Below are positions 53,777-63,498 of a DNA stretch of 64,000 nt, piece after piece. The position numbers and the translations under genes are program-made. The stretch is taken from the NCBI RefSeq assembly GCF_000165485.1, contig NC_014623.1:8946893-9010892 (forward strand), in the 5' to 3' direction. Source of the DNA: Stigmatella aurantiaca DW4/3-1 (GTDB taxonomy: Bacteria; Myxococcota; Myxococcia; Myxococcales; Myxococcaceae). Every line of letters starts with the position of its first letter. Positions within the stretch are counted from its first letter, which is position 1. The notes under the pieces were generated by a model. The model did not search any database and was not told the DNA's origin. It saw nothing but the letters and a program-made list of their open reading frames with translations.

Positions 53777-53964
53777 GTTCACTCCTGACCACCCTCCAGG
53801 CTTCTGCGTCCTACGCCTGAATGATGCGACGTGCAACCTTGTTGAAAGGTTCCGCGCCGGCGACCTACTCCAATCTACCCTGTTGTCTCCAAAGGTAAGA
53901 TCGATTTGAGACGGACGCCCACGAATCCATCGTCCAGGCGGCCGGGCGCCGTTGCTTACCGGAC

Positions 53965-53989
53965 GAGAAGGCGGCCCATGCGCCTTCTC
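53965..53989 (-). terminator. 9-bp perfect hairpin downstream of the chemoreceptor gene
   Basis: GAGAAGGCG (53965-53973), loop GCCCATG, CGCCTTCTC (53981-53989). It lies about 110 bp past the chemoreceptor stop and upstream of the PTS promoter region, insulating one from the other. The rest of the 320-bp gap 53777-54096 shows no gene. Confidence 0.6.
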
Positions 53990-54096
53990 CTCTTGAGATG
54001 TGCATGGGCGCCCGGGGATGCGGTGCGCCCAGGGCCCTGGGGGCGGGTGGGTGCATGCCGTCCGCTCAGCAGGCGTGCAGGCGTGAGGCCCACACG

Positions 54097-55692
54097 TCAG
54101 GTGCGGTAGCGGGTCACCACCTCGGTCAGCCGGCGGGAGACGTCATCGAGGGTCATCGCCGCGCTGCGGGTGGCGCCCAGCTGGTGCTCGGTGTCGTCCA
54201 TCATCCGGGACAGCTCGCTCACGGCGCCGAAGATCTGGGCGATGCCCTCGTCCTGCTGGCTGACGGCGCCAGCGATTTCCCGCACCGCGTTGGCGTTGTC
54301 GCGCACAATAGCCGACAGCTCGCTCAGGCTCTCGCCGGTGGCGCTCACCTGCGCCAGCCCGTTCTGCATCCGCTCCGCGCCCTTCTGGGTGATGTTCACC
54401 GTCTCCGTCACGGCGTGGCCCACCGCCTCGAGGATTTCGCGCACGCGCACGGTGGCCTCGATGGACTGGTCCGCCAGGGAGCGGATTTCGCGCGCCACCA
54501 CGCCAAAGCCCTTGCCGTGCTCGCCGCTGCGCACCGCCTCGATGGCGGCGTTGAGCGCCAGCATGTTGGACTGGTCCGCCAGGTTCTTCACCGTTTGGGT
54601 GATGGCGCCGATCTGCTGGGTGCTCTCGCCCAGCTTGCGGATGCGCTGGGCAATCTCCTGCACCTGCTCGCCCAGGGAGCCCAGCCCGTCGATGGTGAGC
54701 GCGAGCGAGGCCTCGCCCTGGCGCCCCAGCGTGTCGGCGCGCTCGGCCACCTCCAGCACCGTGGCGGCCTTCTGCGCGGCCAGGGCCGAGGTGCGCCGCA
54801 GCTCCTCGGCGGTGGTGCGCGTCTGGAACAGCGCCGCCGCCTGGCTGCTGACGGTCTCCTGCTGCTGCTCGGAGGAGTTGCGCATGTACGCCACGGACTC
54901 GGCGAGCTTGTCCCCCGAGGAGCGCAGCTCGCTGTGAATGGTGCGCAGCCGCTCCACCATGTCCCGGAAGGCCCCCGCCAGCTGGCCCACCTCGTCGCTC
55001 GAGCGCACGGGCACCGGCAGGGACAGGTCCCCGTTGAGGCTGATGTCCTGGGCCACCCGTGTCAGCTCCCGCAGCGGGTGCACCAGCGAGTGCCGCACCC
55101 AGAAGGCCAGCATCAGCGCCAGGGCGATGCAGCACAGGATCTTCCCACCGAAGAGGCTCGCGCTGCGCAGGAAGTCCGAGCGCAGGCTCTGCAACGAGGC
55201 GCGCGCCGACTGCCCCTCCTGCACCATGGAGCGCTCCAGCAGCGGCACGAGCCGGCCCGTATGCTCCTGGAACCGCTGGGCCGAGGCCGCCACCTCCGCC
55301 TGCCCCCGGCTGCCCCGCGTTTCCAAGAGCAGCCGCGTCTCGCGCAGCACGCCCCGGAAGCGCAGGCTCACCTCCTGGAACTTCTCCTCGGAGTAACCCT
55401 GGGCCTGAAGCACCGAGAGCTGGGCGGAGACCTTCTCCTCCAGCGCGGCGAGCTGCTCCAGCGTGCCGGGGCCACGGCCCTCTTCCACGGAGTAGACCAG
55501 CGCCACGGCCTGCTGCTGCAGGGAGCGCAATTGCAGGAGCGCCGAGACCGTGGAGAAGGTGCTCTCCATGGAGGACTCCACATCCGCGGCCATCCGGGTG
55601 GATGAGTAGACGTGTTCACCGCCGAGAATGGCGAAGGCCACCACGAGCAAGCCAAAAGAGACGTACAGCCGCCGGCCGATGCTGGCCCTCAT
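54097..55692 (-). CDS. Methyl-accepting chemotaxis-type receptor
   Basis: A 531-residue protein: TM1 (LYVSFGLLVVAFAILGG), a helical periplasmic domain of about 140 residues (coiled-coil-like four-helix bundle), TM2 (ILCCIALALMLAFWV), HAMP (VRHSLVHPLRELTRVAQDIS), then a signalling bundle with the hairpin tip NMLALNAAIEAVRSGEHGKG and FGVVAREIRSLADQS. No C-terminal NWETF tether. ATG 55692 has GAGGAAAG in front. No che genes are nearby. It sits between EIIA and rapZ/hprK, splitting a PTS-control cluster. Confidence 0.92.
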   Translation of the reverse strand: MRASIGRRLYVSFGLLVVAFAILGGEHVYSSTRMAADVESSMESTFSTVSALLQLRSLQQQAVALVYSVEEGRGPGTLEQLAALEEKVSAQLSVLQAQGYSEEKFQEVSLRFRGVLRETRLLLETRGSRGQAEVAASAQRFQEHTGRLVPLLERSMVQEGQSARASLQSLRSDFLRSASLFGGKILCCIALALMLAFWVRHSLVHPLRELTRVAQDISLNGDLSLPVPVRSSDEVGQLAGAFRDMVERLRTIHSELRSSGDKLAESVAYMRNSSEQQQETVSSQAAALFQTRTTAEELRRTSALAAQKAATVLEVAERADTLGRQGEASLALTIDGLGSLGEQVQEIAQRIRKLGESTQQIGAITQTVKNLADQSNMLALNAAIEAVRSGEHGKGFGVVAREIRSLADQSIEATVRVREILEAVGHAVTETVNITQKGAERMQNGLAQVSATGESLSELSAIVRDNANAVREIAGAVSQQDEGIAQIFGAVSELSRMMDDTEHQLGATRSAAMTLDDVSRRLTEVVTRYRT

Positions 55693-55822
55693 CTTTCCTC
55701 TTTCCTCCAGGCGCCAAGCGTCCATCGAACAGGAGGCCGCTGCAACAAAGGACGGGCTGGAACGCCCCGCGCCCCCATTGTCTTCGAGGAGGGGGGTGGA
55801 TTCACAGGCCAGCAGAGCGCCA

Positions 55823-55842
55823 GCCTGGCCGGCCGGCCAGGC
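55823..55842. promoter_or_regulatory. Perfect 20-bp palindrome between divergent receptor and methyltransferase genes
   Basis: GCCTGGCCGG/CCGGCCAGGC, with looser outer pairing (CACAG...CTGTG at 55803 and 55848). It lies in the 238-bp divergent promoter region, so it may be an operator for one or both genes. Confidence 0.45.
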
Positions 55843-55930
55843 GCCCTGCTGTGAAAACACCGATCAGCGGAGATTCCGGGTTACCCCCGGATGACTCCCG
55901 TGAGCCTCTCTGGCTAGGCTCCCCCGCCCT

Positions 55931-56581
55931 ATGGCGTCCAACCCGAACGAGCAGCGCGTCCGGCAGGTGTATGAGGAGATTGCGCCCTCTTACGAAGCGC
56001 TCTTTCCCGCGCTTCACCGGTATGAGGATCGGGTCGAGCGCTTTCTGGCCGAGGCCACGGCGCCGCACTGCCGGGTGCTCGATGTGGGGTGCGGCCCCGG
56101 CCTGCTCACGCGCGACCTGGAGGCGTCCGTGGAGGTGGTGGGGTTGGATCTCTCACCGGAGATGCTCGAGCGGGCGCGCCTGGGCCGCCCTTCGGGCCAG
56201 TGGCATGTGCACAGCTACCACCAGCCCATTCCCCCGGAGCTGGGGCGCTTCGATGTGCTGCTGGCCATTGGCTGCCTGGACTTCTGCGCGAACCTGCCCC
56301 TGGTGCTCAGCCACCTCGCCGCCACGCTGAAGCCCGGCGGGCGGATGCTCTTCACGGTGCTCGAGCGCCGGCCAGGGCTCGATGGACATGAAGTGCCCCG
56401 GCGGCAGGTGCGCACGGCCGGCCCCTCGGTGTGGCTCTCGTTCCCCTCCTTCGAGGAGACGTCCCGGGCGCTCGTGGGCACGGGCCTGCTGCCCCGCGGC
56501 TACACCCATGCTCCCGGCTGGGTCCACCTCGTCGAGCAGCGGACCATGCACTTCGGCTGGTGGGACGTGACGAAGCCCTGA
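55931..56581 (+). CDS. Class I SAM-dependent methyltransferase
   Basis: A 216-residue enzyme. RVLDVGCGPGLLTRDL is motif I binding SAM, VVGLDLSPEMLERAR is motif II with the ribose-binding Asp, FDVLLAIGCLDF and TLKPGGRMLFTVLER are the later motifs. The small, UbiE/methyltransf_11-like fold gives no clue to the substrate. It is transcribed alone, converging on rapZ with a 17-bp gap, and is not part of the PTS cluster on the opposite strand. Confidence 0.9.
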   Translation: MASNPNEQRVRQVYEEIAPSYEALFPALHRYEDRVERFLAEATAPHCRVLDVGCGPGLLTRDLEASVEVVGLDLSPEMLERARLGRPSGQWHVHSYHQPIPPELGRFDVLLAIGCLDFCANLPLVLSHLAATLKPGGRMLFTVLERRPGLDGHEVPRRQVRTAGPSVWLSFPSFEETSRALVGTGLLPRGYTHAPGWVHLVEQRTMHFGWWDVTKP

Positions 56582-56598
56582 GGGCCGCGCCTTCCCGG

Positions 56599-57458
56599 CT
56601 ACTCCTTCTCGATGTCCCGGTCCCAGAGCTGGATGCGCGGAATCTCCTCCTGGAGGCGCTTGGTGAGCTCCGCCGCGATCGCCACCGAGCGGTGCTTGCC
56701 CCCGGTGCACCCCAGCGCCACCGTCAGGTAGGCCTTGCCTTCCTTCTGGTAGCGCGGGAACAGGAAGCGGCAGAGGTCCACCACCTTGTCGAGGAACTGC
56801 TGCGTCTCCTCGCGCTCCAGCACGTAGGCGGCCACCTTCGGGTTCTTCCCGGTGAGCCCCTTCAGCTCCGGCACGAAGTAGGGGTTGGGCAGAAAGCGCA
56901 CGTCCAGCACCAGGTCCGCCTGGGGCGGCACCCCGTGCCGGTAGCCGAAGGACATCACCGACAACGAGGGGCCCGCCGCGGGCTCCGGGCTGAAGCGCGC
57001 CTGCACCAGCCGCTTCAGGTCGTGGACGTTCAGCACCGATGAATCGATGACCTGGTCGGCCATCTCGCGCAGGTCGTGCAGCTTGCCGCGCTCGGCGGCG
57101 ATGCCGTCGGCCACCGAGCCCGTGGGGGCCAGCGGGTGGCGGCGCCGCGTCTCGCTGAAGCGGCGGATGAGGCTGTCGTCGCTGGCATCCAGGAACAGCA
57201 CTTCCACCTGGTGGCCGGCCCGGCGGACCTCGTCCAGCACGCGCGGCGCTTCCTTGAGGAAGACCCCCTCGCGCACGTCCACCACCAGCGCCATCCGTTC
57301 GATCTGCCCGCTGCCCGCAAGCTCCGTCAGCTTCGGCAGCAGCAGCACCGGCAGGTTGTCGATGCAGAAGAACCCCGAGTCCTCCAGCGCGCGGATGGCC
57401 GTGGACTTCCCCGAGCCGGACATGCCCGTGATGATGATGATCTGCTTGGCAGGCACAC

Positions 57459-57462
<4 letters not shown>
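56599..57462 (-). CDS. rapZ: RapZ-family RNase adaptor / P-loop nucleotide-binding protein
   Basis: A 287-residue protein. [20 protein letters not shown] is the Walker A loop, ALVVDVREG the Walker B strand; [20 protein letters not shown] and the C-terminal [20 protein letters not shown] with a GCTGG(K/Q)HRSV motif define RapZ (YvcJ). In enterobacteria it controls GlmZ decay and amino-sugar synthesis. It starts with GTG overlapping the hprK stop by four bases. rapZ next to hprK and mannose-type EII genes is the common gram-negative arrangement. Confidence 0.95.
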
Positions 57463-58433
<971 letters not shown>

Positions 58434-58577
58434 CGGCGACGCCGTGGATATCACCCGGCGGCCCGTTTGGGATGCCGAAGCAACCCCCGGGGCCTTCCTC
58501 ACCCCCCCCCTGTTGTCCTTGGAACTCAAACGCACGAGACCGTTTCCAGGGCCCTGCGGCATTGCTAAGCCGCCCCT

Positions 58578-58919
58578 ATGGACTGTCTCTTCTGCAAGAT
58601 TCGCGATGGTCAGATTCCCGCCAAGGTCGTCTACCGGGACGAGGTGTGTCTGGGCTTCCAGGACATCAACCCTCAAGCGCCCACGCACGTGCTCTTCATT
58701 CCACTGCAGCACATCGCCACGGTGAACGATCTCACCGCGAACGACCGGCAGACGGTGGGACACCTCTATACCGCGGCGGCCCAGGTGGCCCGGGAGCGGG
58801 GGCACGCCGAGAGAGGCTATCGCCTGGTGATGAACTGCAATGGCGACGCGGGGCAGACGGTGTTCCACATCCACCTGCACCTGGTCGCCGGGCGCCCGAT
58901 GACGTGGCCTCCCGGGTAG
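58578..58919 (+). CDS. HIT (histidine triad) family protein
   Basis: A 113-residue nucleotide-binding protein of the Hint type. MDCLFCKIRDGQIPAKVVYR is the zinc/N-terminal motif, QAPTHVLFIPLQHI the strand pair, and QTVFHIHLHLVAG the histidine triad. Length is normal for Hint phosphoramidases, which hydrolyse AMP-amides. Divergent from hprK with 144 bp between. Confidence 0.95.
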   Translation: MDCLFCKIRDGQIPAKVVYRDEVCLGFQDINPQAPTHVLFIPLQHIATVNDLTANDRQTVGHLYTAAAQVARERGHAERGYRLVMNCNGDAGQTVFHIHLHLVAGRPMTWPPG

Positions 58920-58957
58920 ATCCCCCCCCGCGCCTCCCCCTCCGGCCCGCGCCGCGC

Positions 58958-59812
58958 TCAGATGCCGCAGCGCAGTTCCTGGGACGGCGCCTTCCGCGGC
59001 TTGCGCCGCCCCACCCCGTCGTCCGGATCCGGCAGCGCCAGCACCCGGGCCTCGTCTGTGGGAATCCGGACGCTCCACTCCGTCACATGGAAAGAGCCTG
59101 GGGCGCGTGCCGCCACGGTGTAGAGCCCGGGCGCCAGCCCCTCGAAGGCGAAGCGGCCCGCCGCATCGCTCTGGCCGGTCACCCGCTCCTCGGAGGGAAC
59201 ATCCGCGCGCGCATCTGGCTCCCAGAGGCTCACATGGGGGGTGAGGATGAGCTCCGCCCCCCCCAGGGGCTGCCCCGAGCCCTGTTCGACGGTGCGCCCG
59301 GTGAGTCCTCCTCCCGTCACCAGGCTCAGGTGCACCGGCGTCCGGTTCCCACTCAGCGGGTGCACCAGCTCCCGCCATGCGGGCGCCTTGCCCACCGCGT
59401 GCGCCGTGACCAAGTAAGCCCCGGCCCGCGCCGGCATCAGCAGCCGCCCATCGTCTCCGGTGGCACCTGCCCCCGCGAGCCGCCAGTCCACCTGGCCTGT
59501 CTCGGGCAACCGCCCGCCCCGCTTGTAGAGGCGCACCTGGGCCCGGGACGCGGGGCGTCCAGCCTCGGTGACCCGGAGTTCCAGCAGCCCATCCACCTCG
59601 CTGGCGCTCTCGGTCACCGGCAGCGTCCTGGGCACGCTCACGGGAAGCTCATCCCAGGGGGCCGCCTCCCAGGCCGCGCCGGTGGACTTCGGCGCCTCGG
59701 CCCCGCCCATCTGGCGCAGCGCGGCCCGGTCCTCCGCCTGACCGTACAGCGCCAAGCCAATGGCGGCCGCCACCACACCCATCACCAGCCCTCCACCCAG
59801 ACGGCTTCGCAT
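58958..59812 (-). CDS. Membrane-anchored carboxypeptidase-regulatory-like domain protein
   Basis: A 284-residue protein: short anchor (GGGLVMGVVAAAIGLALYG), then at least two Ig-like CarboxypepD_reg domains, the first around LLELRVTEAGRPASRAQVRL and the second GRTVEQGSGQPLGGAELILT ... GRFAFEGLAPGLYTVAARA. These modules bind or scaffold other surface proteins; no enzyme domain is present. ATG 59812 follows GGAGCAGGGGC; a GTG 27 bases upstream is an alternative. It ends 38 bp after the convergent HIT gene. Confidence 0.75.
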   Translation of the reverse strand: MRSRLGGGLVMGVVAAAIGLALYGQAEDRAALRQMGGAEAPKSTGAAWEAAPWDELPVSVPRTLPVTESASEVDGLLELRVTEAGRPASRAQVRLYKRGGRLPETGQVDWRLAGAGATGDDGRLLMPARAGAYLVTAHAVGKAPAWRELVHPLSGNRTPVHLSLVTGGGLTGRTVEQGSGQPLGGAELILTPHVSLWEPDARADVPSEERVTGQSDAAGRFAFEGLAPGLYTVAARAPGSFHVTEWSVRIPTDEARVLALPDPDDGVGRRKPRKAPSQELRCGI

Positions 59813-60017
59813 GCCCCTGCTCCAGCGCTCGCCCTTCACGCATCAAAAACGAAAGCGGTTGTTTTGACCAGCAACCGTGGGTTTGGGAAAGGGGTTCCGC
59901 GAAAAGGCCCGCGGGGAAGACCCCGGCTTGTCGACCTTCCAACCCACCGGCGCTTCCCGCGCGAGGGGCCAGGGCCGGTGCTAGACTTCTTCCCTCCTCC
60001 CGGTCTGCTCCTGCTTC

Positions 60018-60788
60018 ATGCCCTTCCTCGGTACCGAGACGCCTCCCGAGAGCCGACGCGCATACTCGCTTCTGGCCCTGCTGCTGGCGGGGGTGGCCGG
60101 AGCCGTCAACGCCATCAGCTTCCTCGCCCTGGGCGTGCACACCTCCCACACCACGGGCAACCTGGCCAACGTGGGCGAGTTCCTCGCCCGGGGGAACTGG
60201 AGCCTGGCGCTCGCGGCGGCCCAGCTCGTCCTGTCGTTCCTGCTCGGGGCCATCGTGGCCACCGTGCTCCTGAACGTGGCCCGCCACCGGCGGAGGGGGC
60301 GGCACACCTCCGCGCTTCTGGTGGAGGCGGTGACGCTGGCGGGGGTGGGCTTGTGGTCCTCCGTCTATCCGGAGGAGCGCGAGCCCACGCTGCTCTGGGG
60401 CCTGTCCTTCGCCATGGGCTTGCAGAACGCGCTCGTTACCCGGCTGTCGGGCGCCGTCGTGCGCACCACCCACGTCACCGGCATCGTCACCGACATCGGC
60501 ATCCAGCTCGTGAAGATGATGGAGTGGGTGCGCGAGGGCGCCCGGGGCCATGGCCTCGGCGGGCTGGCGTGGCGGCTGCGCCGGCTGCACCAGGAGGAGC
60601 AATTCGCCCGCACCCGGCTGCACGTGGGGCTGGCCACGGCCTTCCTGCTCGGGTGCACCCTGGGGCCGCTGTGCTTCATCCACTTCGGCGCCGTGGCCAT
60701 GACGCTGCCCTGCGTGCTGCTCATCCTGCTGGTGGTGCTCGACCTGAGCCCGGCCGGGGCCGCCGTGCCCCTGGCGCCCGGAACCTGA
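60018..60788 (+). CDS. YoaK/DUF1275 family membrane protein
   Basis: A 256-residue protein with about six helices. GVAGAVNAISFLALGVHTSH-TTGN near the start and GLSFAMGLQNALVTRLSGA with TTHVTGIVTDIG in the middle are the DUF1275 signatures. The family may transport or sense small molecules; function is unproven. It converges on the ClC gene with only 6 bp between the stops. Confidence 0.9.
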   Translation: MPFLGTETPPESRRAYSLLALLLAGVAGAVNAISFLALGVHTSHTTGNLANVGEFLARGNWSLALAAAQLVLSFLLGAIVATVLLNVARHRRRGRHTSALLVEAVTLAGVGLWSSVYPEEREPTLLWGLSFAMGLQNALVTRLSGAVVRTTHVTGIVTDIGIQLVKMMEWVREGARGHGLGGLAWRLRRLHQEEQFARTRLHVGLATAFLLGCTLGPLCFIHFGAVAMTLPCVLLILLVVLDLSPAGAAVPLAPGT

Positions 60789-60794
60789 GCCCCA

Positions 60795-62861
60795 TCAGCG
60801 CGGCATCTCCGTGACGCCAAAGGGCAGTTCCTGCGCCGCGTGCGCATGCCGCCCGGATTGAAGAAAGCGCTCCAGCCCGGCCCGTGTCACCACGCCCACG
60901 CGGGTTCCATCCTCCACCGCCAGCACCGCCAGGGAGCGGGCCTCCAGCGCCGCCAGCACCTCCCCCACCGAGGCCTCCGCGGACACCGCGGGCGCCTCGT
61001 CCAGGAGCGCCGCCGCGGTGGCGCCTTCTCCGGCCTGTTGCCAGCGCGCGCCCAGCGCCCCGGCCACCACCACCCCCCGGAGCTTTCCGTCCGCGTCCCT
61101 CACCGGCAAGGCCTCCGCCCCGGAAGAGAGCAGGCGCTCGCGCAGCCCCGTGACCTCGGCCTCCGGCAGCACCGGCTCTTCCCAGCGCACCAACTCCCGG
61201 ATGGGCGTGCGCCGCAGCAACTGCCCCTCCAGCCGGAGCCGCGCCGCCCGGCGCTCCACCAGCACGTGGCAGAGCGCGGAGGACAGGGTGCACGTCACCA
61301 TGAGCGGCAAGATGATGGCGTAGTTCCCGCTCAGCTCGTACATCATCATCATTCCGGTCAACGGCCCGCGTGTCATGGCCGCCACCGCGCCGCCCATGCC
61401 CACCATGGCGTAGGCCCCGCTGGACGCGGAGACGCCGGGCAGCAGCACGTGCAGCACCTCACCGAACGTCCCGCCCGCCATCGCGCCGATGACCGTCGCG
61501 GGGAAGAACGTGCCGCCCGAGCCTCCAGACCCCAACGTCAGCGCCGTCCCCACCAGCTTGAGCACACACCCCGAGGCGAGCAGTGCGAGCGACAGTTCCC
61601 GCACCAGCGCGCCGTTGGCGTACTCGTGCCCCGTCCCCCACACCACGGGATGCGCCAGGGCAAGCAGGCCCACCAGCGCCCCGCCGAGGCCCGCCCGCAT
61701 CGCCAGCGGCTTCTTTCCGAGGAAAGCCGACACCTTGCCGGGCCTGTGCCCCTGGAAGAACTCCTCCACGCCGTGCAGGGCCTGGAGGAATGCGTACGCC
61801 AGCGCCCCGCACAGCAGCCCGAGCATGGCGTAGAAGACGACCTCCCAGCCGCTGCGCATCGTGTACGCCACGCGCTCCAGCATGGCGGCATTGCCCATGA
61901 CGCCACGCCCCACCATGGTGGCGGTGACGCTGGCGAGGATGATGGGCGAGAAGACCCGGAGCTGGAACTCGCGCAGGAGGATCTCCATGGCGAAGATGGC
62001 ACCCGCCACCGGCGCATTGAAGGAGGCGGCGATGCCCGCGCCGGCGCCGCTGGCCATCAGGATGGACAGCTCCCGCTGGGTGAAGCCCAGGGTGCGGCCA
62101 ACCTCCGAGCCCAGGGCCGCGCCGCCGTAGACCATGGGGCCCTCCCGGCCCGCCGAGCCCCCCGTGCCAATGGTGACGGCCGAGGCCACCAGCTTGAGCA
62201 AGCCATTGCGCGCCGACAGCCGCCCCTCGCGCTCCACGGCGGCGACCACCTCTGGCACGCCATGGCCGTGCGTCTCCGGCTTGTTGCGCAACATCCGCCC
62301 TACCACCGCGCCGCCCAGCATGGGCGCCACCACCACGAAGAAAGGGGAGATGTGAGACAGACCCCGCCCCGCATCGTGTCCGTGGCCGAGCCCTGAGTTC
62401 ACCGCCGCCAGCGCCACGAGCGGGTAGTAGAGCGACAGCGCCCCCAGCACGAGCAGCGCCAGCACCTCTAGGCGGCGCTTCACCACGTCCCGGGGTCCCC
62501 CGGGGGCGATGAGCCGGGCCAGCCCCAGCGCCGCCAGCCCCAGCGGGACGCCGACGATGATGAACTCGAAGTGCCAGTGCGCCTCGGCGAGCGCCTGCCC
62601 CAGCCGGAGGCGCGCGGTCGAACCGGACCGGAGCGCCTCCACCACCACGGGCAAACCGAAGCTCACCCCGCTGACGAGGGCGATGAGGTTGGCGAAGAGG
62701 CCCGCCGCCAGACCGCTGTAGACCCCCACCACCGCGCCGGCCACCGGCAAGACCGAGGGGCCTGGCAGCCGGAGCCGCTGGGCCGCTTGCAACAGTTGCT
62801 GGACGAGGTCCCGGACCAGGGCCAGGAGCCTCAGGGCCAGGAGCCTCAAAGAAGCCGCCAT
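60795..62861 (-). CDS. ClC-type chloride channel/antiporter with two CBS domains
   Basis: About 688 residues. The ClC core has GTGGSAGREGPMVYGGAALG (with the gating Glu of GREGP, indicating an H+/Cl- antiporter type), the symmetry-related GSGGSGGTFFPATVIGAMAG, and ten or more helices. The C-terminus carries two CBS domains (RTPIRELVRWEEPVLPEAEV ... GVVVAGAL; APAVSAEASVGEVLAALEAR ... GVVTRAGLERFL), which usually bind nucleotides and regulate the channel. ATG 62861 has a plausible GAGG; a start 36 bases upstream (MPSPPV) is possible but lacks a ribosome-binding site. Confidence 0.92.
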   Translation of the reverse strand: MAASLRLLALRLLALVRDLVQQLLQAAQRLRLPGPSVLPVAGAVVGVYSGLAAGLFANLIALVSGVSFGLPVVVEALRSGSTARLRLGQALAEAHWHFEFIIVGVPLGLAALGLARLIAPGGPRDVVKRRLEVLALLVLGALSLYYPLVALAAVNSGLGHGHDAGRGLSHISPFFVVVAPMLGGAVVGRMLRNKPETHGHGVPEVVAAVEREGRLSARNGLLKLVASAVTIGTGGSAGREGPMVYGGAALGSEVGRTLGFTQRELSILMASGAGAGIAASFNAPVAGAIFAMEILLREFQLRVFSPIILASVTATMVGRGVMGNAAMLERVAYTMRSGWEVVFYAMLGLLCGALAYAFLQALHGVEEFFQGHRPGKVSAFLGKKPLAMRAGLGGALVGLLALAHPVVWGTGHEYANGALVRELSLALLASGCVLKLVGTALTLGSGGSGGTFFPATVIGAMAGGTFGEVLHVLLPGVSASSGAYAMVGMGGAVAAMTRGPLTGMMMMYELSGNYAIILPLMVTCTLSSALCHVLVERRAARLRLEGQLLRRTPIRELVRWEEPVLPEAEVTGLRERLLSSGAEALPVRDADGKLRGVVVAGALGARWQQAGEGATAAALLDEAPAVSAEASVGEVLAALEARSLAVLAVEDGTRVGVVTRAGLERFLQSGRHAHAAQELPFGVTEMPR

Positions 62862-62942
62862 CCTTGGCACCCTCGCACACACGGGAGGAGATGGCATGCA
62901 CCATTCACGGCGAGGGGCCCGGAGCGTCCAGCGGACGACCTC

Positions 62943-63410
62943 TCACCTGGAGTGAGGGGCGCCCGCGGTGCTCCCCCGCGCGCGCCAGCCATCCACCGAG
63001 AGGGTGTTGAACCGCAAGGTCCCCAGCAACGCGGAATACAGGGCCACGTAAATCATCTGGAGGCCCAGCGTGTCCCACTGGCTGCGAAGGGCGGTGCCGA
63101 AGACGAGCACCGCCATGAGCACTCCCCCTGCCAGCAACGCCGCGCGCGTCCACGCCCCCACCATCAGCAGCGCGCCCGCGAGGGTTTCGAAGAACGGGAG
63201 CGACCAGGCGAAGGCATGCACCCAGGGCAGCGGAAGCGGCGTCTCGGCGAAGCCCTTCTCCAGCGTGCCGGCAAAGACCGACGGCCCCATGGCCAGCCGC
63301 ACCACGCCATGCATGAGGATGTTGAGACCCAGCGTGAAGCGCAGCAAGGCGTAGGCAGCGGCCTCGTTGGAGAAGGCGAACCGGGAATCGGGAGGGGGCA
63401 TATCGGCCAT
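62943..63410 (-). CDS. DoxX family membrane protein
   Basis: A 155-residue protein with four helices: AYALLRFTLGLNILMHGVVR, HAFAWSLPFFETLAGALLMV, AALLAGGVLMAVLVFGTAL and LQMIYVALYSALLGTL. The LR.tlGlnil.HG and PFFETLAGALL blocks fit the DoxX/SURF4-like family. Such proteins accompany quinone or thiol redox partners, but nothing here shows which. The gene lies 82 bp upstream of the ClC gene on the same strand, and 88 bp after the ABC ATPase gene. Confidence 0.8.
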   Translation of the reverse strand: MADMPPPDSRFAFSNEAAAYALLRFTLGLNILMHGVVRLAMGPSVFAGTLEKGFAETPLPLPWVHAFAWSLPFFETLAGALLMVGAWTRAALLAGGVLMAVLVFGTALRSQWDTLGLQMIYVALYSALLGTLRFNTLSVDGWRARGSTAGAPHSR

Positions 63411-63498
63411 GTCATCACATTGCAGCGCCCGGCAGACGATGAGAACCCCACGCCGGGGAAAGGCACCTTTGTCCCCCTGGAAAAGGTCCCGCGAGGCC

